Notes: generated by a model not told the origin, from the sequence alone. Positions 44,587 through 53,201 are shown, counted from the stretch's first letter. The stretch: DNA of 64,000 bases from an uncultured Lachnospiraceae bacterium (GCA_902493385.1 CABUPO010000002.1:248001-312000), one strand, 5' to 3'. Numbers and translations are program-made.

Positions 44587-44875
44587 GGTTGTTTACCTTG
44601 TACGAGAGCTGGAGAAGAAAGGCTTCACGACGGTGAATGCGAAGGATTTTGAAGGGAGTGAAGCAGTGAACAATTTGTTCGCCTTTGTGCAAGACAAGAC
44701 ACAAAAGGTGGAAACCGGGCTGATGGTAACACTTCCTTGCAGTAAAGTGAATCCCGACAACCTCGCAAAAATCATTGAGTTCAAAAGTGAGCTCATTAAA
44801 AATGCGCTGAGGATTGATTGCCTTCCGATGGATGTCACTAAATCCACAGTTTCCTTTATGTTGACCGAAATGTGA
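44587..44875 (+). pseudogene. Fragment of an ICE-associated hypothetical protein
   Basis: The frame AAKVVYLVRELEKKGFTT, VNAKDFEGSEAVNNLFAFVQ, TLPCSKVNPDNLAKIIEFKSEL and LPMDVTKSTVSFMLTEM is open from the junction at about 44587. It resembles a protein I associate with Lachnospiraceae conjugative elements, often called virulence-related, which should continue further. Both ends appear lost. The name carries no functional information. Confidence 0.4.
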
Positions 44876-44959
44876 ATATGTCAGGCTTATTCTGATGAGG
44901 AAAATGGAATAAACAATGATAATAATGATTGTAAAATAAATACAGTATTTCTTAGCGAG

Positions 44960-45000
44960 CACAACTCATGTGGAAGGTAACTTGGGTTGTGTCTTTTTTT
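44960..45000 (+). terminator. Terminator upstream of the restriction operon
   Basis: CACAACTCA (44960-44968) pairs with TGGGTTGTG (44983-44991) with one G-U pair, followed by TCTTTTTTT. Confidence 0.75.
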
Positions 45001-45018
45001 TGTGTTAATCAAAAGTGT

Positions 45019-45045
45019 GACTTATAGTCCGTAGACTTATAAGTC
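45019..45045 (+). promoter_or_regulatory. C-box operator of the restriction-modification operon
   Basis: Two tandem GACT...AGTC half-site pairs are seen: GACTTATAGTC (45019-45029), CGTA, then GACTTATAAGTC (45034-45045). This is the classical controller-protein (C-box) layout known from PvuII-type systems. An outer 10-bp inverted repeat (GTGACTTATA/TATAAGTCAC) spans it. It lies 35 bases before the C gene. Confidence 0.85.
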
Positions 45046-45080
45046 ACTAAGTGAGAAAATATCAAAAGGAGGTTTTGTGC

Positions 45081-45287
45081 ATGATAACCGATAAAGTTGG
45101 AAAACGAATTAAAGAACTACGTAACCTAGGCGGAATTAGCCAAGAAAAATTGGCTTTGAAAGCAGATCTAGACAGAACTTATATTGCAGGTGTGGAAAGT
45201 GGAAAACGCAATTTGTCTATAAAAAGTCTTGAGAAAATTTTAATCGCATTAGATGTATCTTTTGAAACTTTTTTTAAGGATATGTAA
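45081..45287 (+). CDS. Restriction-modification controller (C) protein
   Basis: This 68-residue protein is almost entirely a Cro/C1-type HTH: VGKRIKELRNLGGISQEKLALKADLDRTYIAGVESGKRNLSIKSLEKI. Its size, the C-box upstream and the endonuclease gene downstream identify it as a C protein, which delays endonuclease expression until methylation is established. The frame opens at GTG 45051, but AAAGGAGG (45066-45073) just before ATG 45081 decides the start. Confidence 0.88.
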   Translation: MITDKVGKRIKELRNLGGISQEKLALKADLDRTYIAGVESGKRNLSIKSLEKILIALDVSFETFFKDM

Positions 45288-45333
45288 TGTTGACTATAAG
45301 TAACAAACGTGATATTATATTGGAGGTGTTTTT

Positions 45334-46593
45334 ATGAAACTGATGATTCAAGATCCTACGTATGCAGCAAGTATGAGATTAGGTGAGGCTCTGATTGATG
45401 CGTGCAATAAAGGAACTGATGGAGCTGGCGCATTTGCTTTTGCTGAAGAAAATGGTATCGACCTATTTTTGGGGGACAATGATTTTGGTAACTACATCAA
45501 AACATATAGCTATGTGCTTGTGGTAGGAACAGATTCTATTACGGATTCTAAAGCCGTTAAGAGCCTCAGAGATTATTGTGCAAAATATAAAAACTTGTCG
45601 GTATATGCATATGTGCATGATTCTAGGAAGTATTTGTTTCATCCAAAGTTAACTTGGTTTGAAACGGCAGTCGGAGGGCTATCCATCATCGGTTCTGGAA
45701 ACTTAACCGAAAGAGGTCTATTCCATAACGTTGAAATGTATTCCTACAACGATCTGAACAATTTAGATTTTGCGAAATTAAAAACGGATTGGGAGGATTG
45801 GTTAGATTACTCTATCACTAATAATTTGGTTTTTGACATTTCCGATCCAATTGTTGATCATGCCGTGAATCTTAGTGCTTCAAGGAAAAAAGGGGCATTC
45901 TCAGCAAAGAGCACTGCTGGAACGGCGAGCAAACTTGATACATCATTGGCGGCACTTTACAAAAAACAGCCAAAGACTATATCGACAAGAAAGCCTACCA
46001 CTGCTACAAAAAAAACAGTAGCGAAGAGAAAACCCAAAACAGCAACAGCTGTTTTGGCAACGCCAGTGCCCACTGTTGCCCCTGTACCAACAACGCCGTT
46101 CCCGAATCCTGTTTGGACAGTATCGGCTACGGATCGAATTTTGGTTGCAGAAGTGCCAAAAGCAAGCACTAGATGGAAACAGGTGAATTTTGACAAAGCT
46201 TCATTTGAAAACTATTTTGGTGCCACTCCTGGAGGAGCCAGTGGTACGTATAGAATCCTTTTGAAAAACGTAGATGCTGCAGGAAAATTGGATGCTACCG
46301 AAACCAGACCGAGTGTTTCCGTAGCTAGTCATAACTGGCGTTTTGAAATAAATGCAGCCAGTGGATTACCCTATCCCACAGGTGGAGACAGACCATATGT
46401 AATTTTCTCGGAGGCGTCAACACGTTCGTTTATCTACGAATTGATAATGCCCGGAGATTCGAGGTATCCGGAAGTGGATAAGTATGTGAAATCATGGAAA
46501 AGCGCCCAAGGCGTAACAGGGATTGCGAGGATTATTACTGATGTTAATGGTATTAAGCCTTCTACTCCAACCTTAGGGCTCTGGAAGGTGTAA
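45334..46593 (+). CDS. PLD-superfamily type II restriction endonuclease (BfiI/NgoFVII-like)
   Basis: This 419-residue protein has an N-terminal phospholipase-D-type nuclease domain. The motif H103-P-K105 is followed by GSGN (N123), the same spacing as the single HKN active site described for BfiI, which cuts without metal ions. A Lys/Thr/Ala/Pro-rich linker (about 190-250) leads to a C-terminal domain (about 260-419) that may be the DNA-recognition part. GGAGGTG precedes ATG. It lies between the C gene and two methyltransferases. The recognition sequence cannot be read from sequence. Confidence 0.82.
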   Translation: MKLMIQDPTYAASMRLGEALIDACNKGTDGAGAFAFAEENGIDLFLGDNDFGNYIKTYSYVLVVGTDSITDSKAVKSLRDYCAKYKNLSVYAYVHDSRKYLFHPKLTWFETAVGGLSIIGSGNLTERGLFHNVEMYSYNDLNNLDFAKLKTDWEDWLDYSITNNLVFDISDPIVDHAVNLSASRKKGAFSAKSTAGTASKLDTSLAALYKKQPKTISTRKPTTATKKTVAKRKPKTATAVLATPVPTVAPVPTTPFPNPVWTVSATDRILVAEVPKASTRWKQVNFDKASFENYFGATPGGASGTYRILLKNVDAAGKLDATETRPSVSVASHNWRFEINAASGLPYPTGGDRPYVIFSEASTRSFIYELIMPGDSRYPEVDKYVKSWKSAQGVTGIARIITDVNGIKPSTPTLGLWKV

Positions 46594-46598
46594 TTTGT

Positions 46599-47933
46599 AT
46601 GGAAACTGCTGTTAAAACAGTTCATTATTTAGGAAGCAAAACAAGAATGTTAGCTTCGATAAAACAATACATTGATGAACTTAATCCGGAAAACGGAAAG
46701 GTGTGTGATTTGTTTTGTGGCTCAGGAGTAGTATCTGAATATCTCCTCCAGCAATACGATGTGCTGGCTGTAGATATTCAGAATTACTCAAAAGTGTACT
46801 GCGAGGCTCGTTTAACAGGTGGAATAAAAGATATTGATCTCCACGGAATCGAGTCAACCATCAAAAGTTCATTGGTGCGTAAAATCAATTTGAATGATTA
46901 TAAATCTGTACTAGATTATGAGGAGGAATGCAAAAAGGCGTTGGAGCAAGGCAACTTGGAACCAATGTATGAAATCATAGAGAAGGGATCTCTATACGCA
47001 TATTTAGAAAATCTTGAATATGCTGATTCTGCATTATCAGTGGAATTAGCAAAAGTTTTCTCAGAGGTGCAGAAAAATATAGCTGATAGGAATAACTCTA
47101 TAGATTCGGTTTTTGTTCGCTACTACGGTGGACTTTATTTTACGTATAAACAGGCTATAGATATTGATGCAATAGCCTCGTATGCGTTTGAACAAAAGGA
47201 ACCTTTAAAGAGTAAAATGCTGGCTGCATTAATGGGGGCAGTAACAGATGTGGTCAACACCGTTGGGAAGCAATTCGCCCAGCCACTAAAGGTGAAAAAC
47301 AAAGACGGATCGTTAAAGAGGAATCTTGCACATAAGATAAAAACAGATAGGGGTATGGATATTTTCGAATATTTTAATACATGGCTATCCTATTATGTGG
47401 AAAGGCCACAAACAACTCACGACTTTAAAGTGGTTTGTGATGATTACACTACCGCACTTCGCAATTTAAAACCGGGTGACGTTAAAGTCGTGTATGCGGA
47501 TCCTCCATACACAAGATATCATTATAGCCGTTATTACCATATCCTTGAGACACTATGCTTGCATGATGCACCTCAAATATCAACCACCTTTCCGAATGGA
47601 AAAGGCGGACTAAGCCGAGCTATTTATCGAAACGACAGGCATCAATCCCCTTTTTGCATTAAAAGTAAGGCTCCTAAGGCATTTGATGATATGTTTAGAT
47701 ATGTGTCTGATGCACAGGCTTCGCTAATATTATCCTATTCTCCTTTTGATGCAAACAGTGGAGCTACTCCTAGATTGTTATCCATTGATGAGATAGTTGA
47801 CTTGGCGAAGAAATATTATCAGCTTGTTGAGGTTGTTTCTCCGGGCCAATTTATGCATAGCAGGTTTAATCGATTGGATAACAATTATGAAATCAATTAT
47901 GAAGCTGAACGATTAATTATATGTAGAAAGTGA
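46599..47933 (+). CDS. D12-class (alpha) DNA adenine methyltransferase
   Basis: This 444-residue enzyme has the SAM motif DLFCGSG at residues 37-43 preceded by YLGSKTRML, and the catalytic DPPY at 301-304 in ADPPYTRYHYSRYYH. SAM motif before DPPY is the alpha-class order, predicting N6-adenine methylation. A long insert between the two motifs probably holds the recognition region. It starts 5 bases after the endonuclease stop, and its stop overlaps the next methyltransferase start by 4 bases. Confidence 0.9.
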   Translation: METAVKTVHYLGSKTRMLASIKQYIDELNPENGKVCDLFCGSGVVSEYLLQQYDVLAVDIQNYSKVYCEARLTGGIKDIDLHGIESTIKSSLVRKINLNDYKSVLDYEEECKKALEQGNLEPMYEIIEKGSLYAYLENLEYADSALSVELAKVFSEVQKNIADRNNSIDSVFVRYYGGLYFTYKQAIDIDAIASYAFEQKEPLKSKMLAALMGAVTDVVNTVGKQFAQPLKVKNKDGSLKRNLAHKIKTDRGMDIFEYFNTWLSYYVERPQTTHDFKVVCDDYTTALRNLKPGDVKVVYADPPYTRYHYSRYYHILETLCLHDAPQISTTFPNGKGGLSRAIYRNDRHQSPFCIKSKAPKAFDDMFRYVSDAQASLILSYSPFDANSGATPRLLSIDEIVDLAKKYYQLVEVVSPGQFMHSRFNRLDNNYEINYEAERLIICRK

Positions 47934-49060
47934 GCAATTTCGTGGTGATAAAGAAAAAAACATTCTTAGGAAAGAAAGATTCTTGCCCACATATTTTGAT
48001 ACTGGGGGATAATCACTCCGTTTTAAAGGATATTCATCCGCTATATGCGCAGCAAGTTGATTTGATTTATATTGATCCACCATATAATCGTGGAGATAAT
48101 TTTAAGTTTTACAATGATGCTAAAAATCATGATGAGTGGCTCTCCTCAATGAACGATACACTTTTTGAGTTGAAGGATTTTTTGCAAGAAGATGGAAGCA
48201 TTTGGATTTCTATCGATGATTCCGAAATGGCGTATCTGAAAGTCTGTTGCGATAATATTTTTGGAAGAAAAAATTTTGTATCGACTATAGTCTGGCAAAA
48301 AAGAAACACAAGAGAAAACAGAAATATTTTTTCAAACAATCATGAATATATTTTGGTGTACGCAAAGGATATAAAATCCTTTAAGAAAAAAAGAAATTTA
48401 CTTCCAGCCACGGATGAGCTTTTGAAACGATACAAAAATCCAGATAATGACCCGAGAGGATTATGGCAGTCGGTCACTTTGTCGGTGCAGGCTGGGCACG
48501 CTGTTAAATCGCAATTCTATTCGATAATATCGCCAACGGGGAAAAAACATGATCCGCCGAAAGGAAGATGTTGGATTTATAACGAAGAAAGAATGTTAGA
48601 TGAAATCAAGAAAAATAATATTTGGTTTGGCAGCGACGGTAATGCTGTTCCTAGATTGAAAAAGCTTCTTAGCGACTCGAAGGTCGGTGTCGTTCCTGAA
48701 ACCTTATGGAATGTTGAGTTTGCAGGAACAACAAAGGAGGCAAAACGAGAACTTCTAGCCTTAGATATCTATGATGAAGATATTTTTGACACACCAAAGC
48801 CAGAACAGTTATTGTATAGAATCCTGCAAATTGCAACAAATGAAAGCGATTTAGTGCTGGATTGTTTTATGGGCTCAGGAACAAGCGCAGCCGTTGCACA
48901 TAAAATGGGTAGAAATTATATCGGGATAGATATCGATGAAAAGGTTTTCAAATATGCATCTGACAGGCTTACGAAGGTTTGTAAGGGAGATACAGGTGGA
49001 ATATCTTCAACAGTTGAATGGGCTGGAGGAGGAAAATTTCAAATGTGTAAATGGGATTAG
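47930..49060 (+). CDS. Beta-class DNA adenine methyltransferase
   Basis: This 376-residue enzyme has DPPY at residues 49-52 (IYIDPPYNRGDN) and the SAM motif CFMGSGTSA near 311-319. DPPY first and FxGxG last is the beta-class order, as in type III Mod and many type II enzymes. Start is GTG 47930, overlapping the upstream stop (GTGA). Two methyltransferases of different class in one system suggest an asymmetric recognition site with each strand modified separately, as in BfiI-like systems. A terminator follows. Confidence 0.9.
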   Translation: MSNFVVIKKKTFLGKKDSCPHILILGDNHSVLKDIHPLYAQQVDLIYIDPPYNRGDNFKFYNDAKNHDEWLSSMNDTLFELKDFLQEDGSIWISIDDSEMAYLKVCCDNIFGRKNFVSTIVWQKRNTRENRNIFSNNHEYILVYAKDIKSFKKKRNLLPATDELLKRYKNPDNDPRGLWQSVTLSVQAGHAVKSQFYSIISPTGKKHDPPKGRCWIYNEERMLDEIKKNNIWFGSDGNAVPRLKKLLSDSKVGVVPETLWNVEFAGTTKEAKRELLALDIYDEDIFDTPKPEQLLYRILQIATNESDLVLDCFMGSGTSAAVAHKMGRNYIGIDIDEKVFKYASDRLTKVCKGDTGGISSTVEWAGGGKFQMCKWD

Positions 49061-49081
49061 GTGCAATAGTTGAATTCAGGT

Positions 49082-49116
49082 AGGCATGACTCTTAAGCGG
49101 TCATGCCTGCTTTTTG
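49082..49116 (+). terminator. Terminator of the restriction-modification operon
   Basis: AGGCATGAC (49082-49090) pairs with GTCATGCCT (49100-49108), followed by GCTTTTTG. Confidence 0.9.
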
Positions 49117-49129
49117 TGGGTCGGATAGA

Positions 49130-49317
49130 CCCTGTTGAGTACGTTGGAGTTTCTCAACAGAGAAATCGAAACGTACGAAATATAAACCACTCGCTATGTT
49201 AGTACAGTGGGATTAAATGAAGCTACAATAAAAAAGTATATACAAGATCAAGAAAAGGCGGATATTATGCAGGATAAACTTAGTGTAAAGGAATATGAAG
49301 ACCCTTTTAAGGGTTAA
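49130..49317 (+). mobile_element. IS200/IS605-family remnant with TnpA C-terminus
   Basis: The segment 49130-49210 repeats the IS-end-like sequence seen at 41149. Within it an open frame gives YVSTVGLNEATIKKYIQDQE and ADIMQDKLSVKEYEDPFKG to a stop at 49317. This is the C-terminal segment of an IS200-type Y1 transposase, including the STVGLNEATI helix. The catalytic Tyr and HUH regions are absent, so it cannot transpose. Confidence 0.7.
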
Positions 49318-49520
49318 GGCTAAAGTAGTACGAATGCCCCTTTAGAGGCAGCGACGAGTCAATAGCGATGTGGTTTAAACGGAGCTGTGGGAAGGATGTG
49401 TAACAGACTTCCCACAGCATAAAAGAGAAAGCTAGTGCCTTGAGGCGCAGCCAAGTAGGGCGGGCTTAGAGCCCGAGTCCTGAGCCACCCGTTTTACGGG
49501 TGGGGCGACTTGCTGTATCT
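49318..49520 (+). ncRNA. Structured non-coding tail of the IS200/IS605 remnant
   Basis: About 200 bases without a gene carry strong structure: GCTGTGGGAAG (49384-49394) pairs with CTTCCCACAGC around GATGTGTAACAGA, GGGCGGGCTTAGAGCCCG forms another stem, and CCACCCGT-TTT-ACGGGTGG a third. The composition is GC-richer than the surroundings. It resembles the structured 3' region of IS605-type elements, from which TnpB guide RNAs derive, but no tnpB is present. The RNA nature is inference. Confidence 0.4.
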
Positions 49521-49539
49521 TTCACAAAGAGGAGAAAGA

Positions 49540-50178
49540 TTATTCAATCCCGTCTAAATCTTCAAATCCCTTGATGGTCGGCACTTTCGATAAAATCTCC
49601 CTGTCCTCGTCTGCGTGGGTATTGAAAATAACTTCTCCCCCGTCAAAGTCTGCATAGGGATTCATGTGTTTATGACCCTCTAAATTTTCCCCAAACATAT
49701 CGACACTGTATAAATCATCATAGCGTCTTATCAGTTTTTGGAACTTGAAATATTCAACCATTTTTTTCAATGGGTACAGGTCGGACGCTTTTCTTTCCTC
49801 TGCATTGATGTATTCCATGATATATTCACGCAATTTATCCAGTTCGTAGGCTTTCCATTCTTCCTCGCTGTCAAAAAAGTTATCGTACTGTCCATGCTCC
49901 AGCTCCACATTCAGCCTTTCTTCCTCTTTCAAAAACTGCATGATGTCCTTTTCCATTGGAGAAATATTCTTCCATTCTCCCGATAACAGTTCATTTGGGG
50001 CAACCTCCAACACTTCCATTATCTTTTCCAGTGTTTCAAAGGTCGGATAATTCACGCCCCTTTCAATCTTGGAAAGGCTCTGCATATTGATTCCCACAGC
50101 GTCCGCAAGTTCCTGCTGTTTCATTTTTTTCAGCTTTCTCACTGCCTGTATATTTTCTCCCAAATGCTTATAATTCAT
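49540..50178 (-). CDS. XRE-family repressor of element 1
   Basis: This 212-residue protein has an N-terminal Cro/C1 HTH (LGENIQAVRKLKKMKQQELADAVGINMQSLSKIERGVNYPTFETLEKI) and a long acidic, helical C-terminal region. I chose MNYKHLGEN as the start because AAAGGAGAAA lies just upstream; the in-frame ATG 24 bases earlier has no such site. It is divergent from the replication initiator, with an inverted repeat over both -35 boxes, so it is probably the immunity-like repressor controlling the element. Confidence 0.87.
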   Translation of the reverse strand: MNYKHLGENIQAVRKLKKMKQQELADAVGINMQSLSKIERGVNYPTFETLEKIMEVLEVAPNELLSGEWKNISPMEKDIMQFLKEEERLNVELEHGQYDNFFDSEEEWKAYELDKLREYIMEYINAEERKASDLYPLKKMVEYFKFQKLIRRYDDLYSVDMFGENLEGHKHMNPYADFDGGEVIFNTHADEDREILSKVPTIKGFEDLDGIE

Positions 50179-50213
50179 GGTGTATTTTCTCCTTTCAACC
50201 ATTTTATAAGCCT

Positions 50214-50281
50214 ATCATACTTAATTTAACTCAAAAAGTCAAGAAATATATCTTGACAAGTAACCATGACAGCGTTATTAT
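50214..50281. promoter_or_regulatory. Divergent promoters with shared operator
   Basis: Plus strand: TTGACA (50253-50258), 17 bases, TATTAT (50276-50281). Minus strand: TTGACT (50237-50242), 17 bases, TATGAT (50214-50219). The inverted repeat GTCAAGA-AATATA-TCTTGAC (50238-50257) covers both -35 boxes. Confidence 0.82.
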
Positions 50282-50325
50282 ATCATCGAATAGAGTGATT
50301 AAGCACATTAAGGTGAATCACAGGC

Positions 50326-51696
50326 TTGAGTAAGCATTTAGAGGAGATATTTTCACTTTGGCAGCATGAATACATATGGACTGTCGGACTGAAAATCGTG
50401 GTTTCCAAAATCGGCTGGCTGGACGGGGTACGTTCCCCAAACGTGTTGCGGACAGACAGACGGTTTTGGAAAGGAACGCCTTCAGGCGTTCCGCTTGCAG
50501 GGTGTATATGTAACACCGCCCTGCGTATACCTGTCACAGTGATAGAAAACTGCGATAAATCAAGGGGAAAAGGCTGTTTCCCCACTGCACAAAAATTTGA
50601 AAAACGAAAGGAGAAATGTAGTATCGCAAAAAGAGAAAATTTAACCGTCAAGATTGATTACATCAGCATTGTATTTGACAGTGCAAAGGCGGAGGACGTT
50701 ATAAAGCACGTCTTGGGACTTCCGCCCGATATTTTTATCACTTACCCAAAGAAAGTTGCATTTAAGACGTATCAAACCTGCTGGCAGATTAGAGATATTT
50801 ATCTGTCGGGCAATGCAGAAAAGACAGAGGACAACCCACAGGGAACAGGCTGTTATCTCGTTATGACTGGCAGAGGGTGTGATGATATTTTCCGAATCCT
50901 TGATAACAGAGGGCATACCTTTGGGGAACTGTTCAGACAGTGCGAACGCTGGTTTGGTACGGAGTTTCATTTTACAAGGCTGGATATTGCCATTGATGAC
51001 AGAAACGAGGTTCCGTTTTTTACGCCACAGCAGTTAAAGAAAAAATGCGAAAAGGAAGAATATATATCCAGCAGTGAATACTGTAGGAATAATGAAAGCA
51101 AATATCCCCATGAGGATTGGGCTGGCACTCTTTATATCGGTGCTGGAAAATCGGATATATCGTTCCGAATTTACGTTAAGGATAGAGAAGTCAGCAAAAA
51201 ATATAACCGAACGCTGGAAGAAGTCGGGAGCTGGAAACGAACGGAAATCCAGTTGAGGGATAAAAAGGCTCATGCGTTCGCCATGCTTTTGAAAGACAAT
51301 CCGCTGGATTTAGGACAGCTTGCTTTTAATCTGCTATCTTCCAATCTCCGTTTTGTTGTTCCGAACGTGAATGAGAGCAATCGTAGCCGATGGAAAACCT
51401 GTCGATTCTGGGAGCGTTTTCTTGGAAATGTAGAGCCTTTGAAACTGCATATCCCACAGATACATAATACGCTCATGGAAACACAGCAATGGCTCAAAGA
51501 GGTCGGGGTATTGTCGGCGGTCAAGGGATTTTATTACTTGGAGCAAAATAACGCACTGGGGGATTTGGAGCGTATGGACGCTATGCTGGAAACAGTCCGT
51601 TACAGTCCTTCCCTTGCTGGAAAGCTGACTGCACACTTGCAGAGGATAGGCAGAGAGGAACTCATACCCTTTATCCTGTATGATACAAGGCGTTAG
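50326..51696 (+). CDS. Replication initiation factor/relaxase-like protein (Tn916 Orf20-like)
   Basis: The conserved domain begins near NLTVKIDYISIVFDS and includes RGCDDIFRILDNRG, FTRLDIAIDDRNE, TLYIGAGKSDISFRIYVKDRE and VGSWKRTEIQLRDKKAHAF, typical of the Rep_trans family that nicks DNA at an origin for rolling-circle replication or mobilisation. The frame opens at 50326, but the first ~100 residues are unlike the family and cross a strong hairpin (GGAACGCC-TTCA-GGCGTTCC, 50473-50492). The real start is probably further in, near the AAAGGAG at 50607, yet no ATG/GTG/TTG fits well. The hairpin region could be its origin. Confidence 0.78.
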   Translation: MSKHLEEIFSLWQHEYIWTVGLKIVVSKIGWLDGVRSPNVLRTDRRFWKGTPSGVPLAGCICNTALRIPVTVIENCDKSRGKGCFPTAQKFEKRKEKCSIAKRENLTVKIDYISIVFDSAKAEDVIKHVLGLPPDIFITYPKKVAFKTYQTCWQIRDIYLSGNAEKTEDNPQGTGCYLVMTGRGCDDIFRILDNRGHTFGELFRQCERWFGTEFHFTRLDIAIDDRNEVPFFTPQQLKKKCEKEEYISSSEYCRNNESKYPHEDWAGTLYIGAGKSDISFRIYVKDREVSKKYNRTLEEVGSWKRTEIQLRDKKAHAFAMLLKDNPLDLGQLAFNLLSSNLRFVVPNVNESNRSRWKTCRFWERFLGNVEPLKLHIPQIHNTLMETQQWLKEVGVLSAVKGFYYLEQNNALGDLERMDAMLETVRYSPSLAGKLTAHLQRIGREELIPFILYDTRR

Positions 51697-51749
51697 GGGT
51701 GTACGGATTGAATAGTAAGATAGACATTCCCGTATGAGAGAAATACACC

Positions 51750-51914
51750 ATGACGGTAGAAGAAGCGTCAAAATATTTCACGCTCGGTCAGAATAAAATC
51801 CGCTGGCTGGCAGAGCAGAACCGACACGCCGATTGGTACATTATGAACGGAAACCGCCTGCTGATTAAGAAAAAGCAGTTTGAAAAGTTCATAGATGAAA
51901 TAAATACTGTTTAG
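51750..51914 (+). CDS. xis: Tn916 Xis-like excisionase
   Basis: This 54-residue protein ([24 protein letters not shown], then [21 protein letters not shown]) has the winged-helix excisionase pattern. It lacks the IPIWEKxNL lead seen in longer relatives such as the one at 58388. It lies just upstream of int, as in Tn916, and would direct excision. Confidence 0.82.
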   Translation: MTVEEASKYFTLGQNKIRWLAEQNRHADWYIMNGNRLLIKKKQFEKFIDEINTV

Positions 51915-51989
51915 TGCAAAAGAGCCTTGAATGTGATATTATTGGAATAAGTCATATCGGGGCTCTTTCAAAAGTGGAAAGGAGCGAAG

Positions 51990-53201
51990 ATGAGCGAGAA
52001 AAGACGGGATAATAAAAACCGTATTTTACGCAACGGAGAGAGCCAACGTAAAGACGGACGTTATATGTATAAATATGTGGATAATGCCGGCAATATAAAA
52101 TATGTGTATAGCTGGAAGCTGGTCAAGACCGATACCGTTCCGCAAGGAGCAAAAGATGATATTCCATTGAGGGATAAAGTAAAACAGATTCATAAGGATT
52201 TGGAAGATAATATTGATTCTTTTGGTGGAGATATGACGTTGTTGGAACTTGTAAAGAAATACATTTCACAGAAAACGGGTGTAAGGCATAATACAGAAGC
52301 AAATTATAATTTCGTAATCAACATCATTAAAAAAGAATCGTTTGGACAGAAAAGAATTGATAAGGTAAAATTATCTGACGCAAAGGCTTGGTTGATAAAA
52401 TTACAGGCTGATGGAAGAGGCTACAGTACCATACATACTGTAAGGGGCGTAGTAAGACCAGCCTTTCAGATGGCAGTTGATGATGATTTGATACGAAAAA
52501 ATCCTTTTGAATTTCAACTTGCAACTGTAGTTGTCAATGACAGCGTAACCAGAGAAGCTATCACACGAAAGCAGGAAAGAGCATTTTTGGAATTTGTGAA
52601 AACTGATAAGCATTTTTCAAAGTATTATGAAGGTATTTTTATTCTATTTAAGACTGGACTTCGTATTTCTGAATTTGTAGGATTGACGATAGCAGATATA
52701 GATTTAGATAAGGGAGTTATCAATGTCAATCATCAATTACAGAGAAAAAGAAATATGGAATACATTATAGAAGCCACGAAAACGGACAGTGGCACAAGAA
52801 TGCTTCCCATGACTGAGGAAGTTCAAGAATGTTTTCGTTTTATCATTACTAACAGAAAGAAACCTAAAAAAGAACCTGTTATTTACGATAAGAACAGAGT
52901 TGCTTATAAGGGATTCCTGTATCTTGATAAAAACGAAATGCCAATGGTTGCCCTCCATTGGGAAAAGTATTTCCAGCATATATGTGAAAAGTACAACAAG
53001 ATTTACAAAGAAGAATTACCAAAGATTACACCTCATGTATGCCGACACACTTTTTGTTCTAATATGGCAAAATCGGGTATGAATCCTAAAACTTTACAGA
53101 AGATAATGGGACATTCTGATATAGGAGTTACATTGAATACCTACACACATTTAGATTTTGATGATATTCAAAAAGAGATGAAAGAGGTGTGTAATCAATG
53201 A
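51990..53201 (+). CDS. int: Tn916-type tyrosine integrase of element 1
   Basis: This 403-residue tyrosine recombinase has an N-terminal arm-binding domain (residues 1-60), a core-binding domain, and a catalytic domain with R225 (TGLRISE), H349-x2-R352 (HVCRHTF), H375 (GHSDIG) and nucleophile Y385 (NTYTH). GGAAAGGAG precedes ATG. The stop is followed at once by TTTTACAAC arm repeats and then att copy B 164 bases later, the usual int-attP order. All catalytic residues are intact, so it could be active. Confidence 0.94.
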   Translation: MSEKRRDNKNRILRNGESQRKDGRYMYKYVDNAGNIKYVYSWKLVKTDTVPQGAKDDIPLRDKVKQIHKDLEDNIDSFGGDMTLLELVKKYISQKTGVRHNTEANYNFVINIIKKESFGQKRIDKVKLSDAKAWLIKLQADGRGYSTIHTVRGVVRPAFQMAVDDDLIRKNPFEFQLATVVVNDSVTREAITRKQERAFLEFVKTDKHFSKYYEGIFILFKTGLRISEFVGLTIADIDLDKGVINVNHQLQRKRNMEYIIEATKTDSGTRMLPMTEEVQECFRFIITNRKKPKKEPVIYDKNRVAYKGFLYLDKNEMPMVALHWEKYFQHICEKYNKIYKEELPKITPHVCRHTFCSNMAKSGMNPKTLQKIMGHSDIGVTLNTYTHLDFDDIQKEMKEVCNQ

